Shown: piece after piece, positions 62,358 through 64,000 of the stretch
Layout of the letters: the number at the start of each line of letters is the position of its first letter
Numbering within the stretch: the first letter of the stretch is position 1
Origin: JABMPO01 sp964539785
Lineage (GTDB): Bacteria > Fidelibacterota > Marinisomatia > Marinisomatales > TCS56
Length of the DNA stretch: 64,000 bases
Reading direction: 5' to 3'
Assembly: GCA_964539785.1 (NCBI GenBank)
Contig: CAZIJQ010000003.1
Location: 1-64,000, forward strand
Translations under genes and position numbers: made by a program
Notes under the pieces: model-generated
Databases searched by the model: none
What the model was told of the DNA's origin: nothing
Seen by the model: only the letters and a program-made list of their open reading frames with translations

Positions 62358-62975
62358 TTAATCATATATCAGGAATACAGTAGCGCCGTCCTGTAAAATT
62401 AAAACCAGGTTATCAGTATATTTTGATCTGGAAATTATGAATTTAGATTCTGAGTTATAGCCATCCTCGTCGGCATCGAGGCGGAGACCTTTAAAATTGA
62501 TCGTGTGTGATCCATCGGCTTCTTTGCGGATACTTCCATTAAAATTGGTGCTGAATTCAAAATTATATGATTCGGGACCTGTGCGTACAAAATCGGCGGT
62601 TACCATGTCGTCGTACACTACATGATAACGGGCTACTTCCTCGATTCCCAATTCAATTTTTTGTCCCTTGGAATAATTCCGGTGTATTTCAACCGGTTTT
62701 TGCCTGAAAATCAATTCGGGAACGGAACTGTAGGCTTCCCAGTCAATTAAGAAATATTTTTCAAAATCGATTTCACCGGTCTTTTTAACATCCAAAATAT
62801 TACTGCCCAGCAATCGCGCTTTATAAGATACACGCTGATCAATTAAACTCACTTCACATTGATTTTGCTCATCCAGACTAATATTGATTTTATTGTCTCC
62901 GTAATTGACTAAAAATTCATTGTCGGAAAATTTTATATGAACTTCTGAGGAATGCAATAATAGTAATGGCTTCAT
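62358..62975 (-). CDS. Hypothetical beta-rich protein
   Basis: A 205-residue protein with no signal peptide and no family recognised. Short alternating strands (EVHIKFSDNEFLVNYGDNKINI, KYFLIDWEAYSSVPELIF, HTINFKGLRLDADEDGYNSESKFIIS) suggest a beta-sandwich or barrel-like cytosolic fold. A good ribosome site (AGGGG) precedes ATG 62975. It may be cotranscribed with the FAH-family gene 49 bp upstream on the same strand. Nothing suggests a function. Confidence 0.6.
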   Translation of the reverse strand: MKPLLLLHSSEVHIKFSDNEFLVNYGDNKINISLDEQNQCEVSLIDQRVSYKARLLGSNILDVKKTGEIDFEKYFLIDWEAYSSVPELIFRQKPVEIHRNYSKGQKIELGIEEVARYHVVYDDMVTADFVRTGPESYNFEFSTNFNGSIRKEADGSHTINFKGLRLDADEDGYNSESKFIISRSKYTDNLVLILQDGATVFLIYD

Positions 62976-63024
62976 ATTTTCCCCTGAATTTAATCTCCGT
63001 TAGATATATAACCGACCTGATTTT

Positions 63025-63642
63025 TTATTCCACGATTGTCCATTGAAATGGATCAGTGAAATCGCTGAATATCTCAATTTCATCACCAATCTCTAAGGAA
63101 TCTACACCAGCCGGAGTGCCGGTGAAAATCAGATCACCTGATATCAGCTCCCAGATTTTGCTGATTGCCGTTAGCAGTTTGGTAATATCAAAAATCATCA
63201 GGCCGGAATTACCGGATTGACGCTCGATTCCATTGACCCGGCAACCGAAATTCAAATTATCGAATCTGGTTGACTTATCCACTGGTGTAAATATACCGAT
63301 TGGAGCGCTACCGTCAAATGCTTTGGCTTTTTCCCAGGGTAAACCTTTCTTTTTTAGACCAGACTGTACATCCCGCAGTGTCAGATCGAGGCCGATGGTG
63401 ACACCATCAAGATATTCGTTAAGTTCCAAGGAGCTGTCAAACTGCCCGGCTTTACCAATCCGGTAGACTATTTCCACTTCGTGTTGTAAATCATTACCAT
63501 GGGCCGGGTAAGTTATTGGTGAACCAACAGTGCCCAAACAACTGCTGGGCTTCATAAATATAACCGGCTCAGCCGGTCTTGGATTGGACAATTCTTCAAT
63601 ATGCTTAAGATAATTCCGACCAATACAGAATATTCGCGACAT
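63025..63642 (-). CDS. Fumarylacetoacetate hydrolase-family enzyme
   Basis: A 205-residue single-domain FAH enzyme. It starts IFCIGRNYLKHIEEL, with PVIFMKPSSCLG and the metal-binding acids in HEVEIVYRIGK and GLDLTLRDVQ; WEKAKAFDGSAPIG and GDLIFTGTPAGVDSL complete the signature. Typical reactions of this family are hydrolysis or decarboxylation of beta-diketo-acids, including oxaloacetate decarboxylation and acylpyruvate cleavage. Closeness to the TCA operon would suit an oxaloacetate-tautomerase/decarboxylase role but this is weak evidence. SD GGGAGA. Confidence 0.88.
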   Translation of the reverse strand: MSRIFCIGRNYLKHIEELSNPRPAEPVIFMKPSSCLGTVGSPITYPAHGNDLQHEVEIVYRIGKAGQFDSSLELNEYLDGVTIGLDLTLRDVQSGLKKKGLPWEKAKAFDGSAPIGIFTPVDKSTRFDNLNFGCRVNGIERQSGNSGLMIFDITKLLTAISKIWELISGDLIFTGTPAGVDSLEIGDEIEIFSDFTDPFQWTIVE

Positions 63643-63697
63643 TATCTTTCTCCCGGACTTGATGACATAATTAAAAATTAATACTGATCATTAGGTT

Positions 63698-64000
63698 TCA
63701 AAAATATAATTTGAGTAAACTCACAGCCAGAATTACTACAGCGGTGATTACACCAATGTAAGCAGGTATTTTGAGTCGGCGTTCAAAGCATACCCTTGCG
63801 CCAGCTCCGGCAAAAATGATATATCCCAAAACCGGCAGATAAGTCAATATTGGTGACGCTGCGACCGGATTCATCTGTGGAGCACAATATTTGAATATGG
63901 TTAATATCACTAAAGCCGTGAACAGCCAGCCAATAAAATTTGTTAAGGGAACATTATAGAATTTTCCCGGGCGATGCCAGGTCCAGCGGCCTTCGTGCAC
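63698..64000 (-). CDS. Carotenoid-biosynthesis-like (DUF422/CruF) membrane protein, partial
   Basis: C-terminal 100 residues of a membrane protein that runs off the window edge. The segment W-T-W-x6-YNVPLTNFIGWLFTALVIL matches the CruF/DUF422 pattern Y-G-V-P-L-x-N-F-x-G-W, followed by two or three helices (LTYLPVLGYIIFAGAGARV; YIGVITAVVILAVSLL). CruF-type enzymes hydrate carotenoid ends. The start lies outside the window, so length and completeness cannot be judged. Confidence 0.6.
   Translation of the reverse strand: MHEGRWTWHRPGKFYNVPLTNFIGWLFTALVILTIFKYCAPQMNPVAASPILTYLPVLGYIIFAGAGARVCFERRLKIPAYIGVITAVVILAVSLLKLYF

Noticed and set aside
1..64000. tRNA, rRNA, CRISPR and prophage signals
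   Set aside because: No T-loop motifs with matching cloverleaf, no regularly spaced repeats and no phage genes were seen on reading the gaps; a covariance-model scan was not possible.

Overview
This window looks like part of a metagenome-assembled chromosome from an uncultured Gram-negative bacterium. Two runs of exactly 100 N (33546-33645 and 39422-39521) are typical scaffold gaps. Several family markers point to the FCB side of the tree (Bacteroidota, Ignavibacteria, Marinimicrobia, Calditrichota and relatives): a DUF4835 protein, a DUF2723 multispanning protein, a mitochondrial-type aconitase and citrate synthase, and a propeller/barrel fusion protein. The assignment is inferred from gene families only. 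KDO synthesis, LptB/LptC, an LpxH-like hydrolase, TolC, lipoproteins and surface barrels all imply an LPS-bearing outer membrane. Genes are packed into short operons with many 4-bp ATGA overlaps, and TTG/GTG starts are fairly common.

Layout. 0.1-10 kb holds housekeeping genes (rlmD, valS, recG, mntP) with a K+ channel next to a free-standing cyclic-nucleotide-binding protein and a DUF4139 protein. 10-19 kb holds an M28 lipoprotein peptidase, feoA-feoB, an exported Ntn-type hydrolase, a Fic enzyme, tatD and a HEAT-repeat protein. 19-28.9 kb holds rsmA, then a DUF1844/DUF2723 pair, a glycosyltransferase and three nucleotide-sugar genes, then DUF4835 and a CCA-type nucleotidyltransferase. 29-35.8 kb is a Yip1-TolC-HlyD-ABC-permease-permease export operon. 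36-42.7 kb is a KDO/LPS operon (kdsB-pyrG-kdsA-kdsC-kdsD-lptC-lptB) ending in rpoN; a scaffold gap has collapsed kdsC and kdsD into one false frame. 42.7-47.6 kb holds hflK-hflC, hslV-hslU and argF. 47.6-50.2 kb, on the minus strand, is an LpxH-like, HEAT lipoprotein and FxLYD-like operon. 50.3-56.8 kb holds a protease/propeller/barrel fusion, radA, a surface-barrel candidate and the left end of a decayed IS30-family element. 57-62.2 kb is a TCA operon, gltA-acnA-icd. The end holds an unknown protein, a fumarylacetoacetate-hydrolase-family enzyme and a cut-off carotenoid-type membrane protein.

The most notable items are four. First, the citrate synthase carries a complete bacteriohemerythrin domain at its C-terminus with all seven iron ligands, at the head of a TCA operon. 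Second, a near-consensus sigma-54 -24/-12 element lies upstream of the KDO/LPS operon whose last gene is rpoN itself. Third, a HExxH protease-like domain, a TolB-like propeller and a C-terminal outer-membrane barrel lie in one 1052-residue chain. Fourth, an IS30 relic keeps its inverted repeat, ribosome binding site and first 40 codons. No CRISPR array, rRNA, tRNA or prophage was seen.
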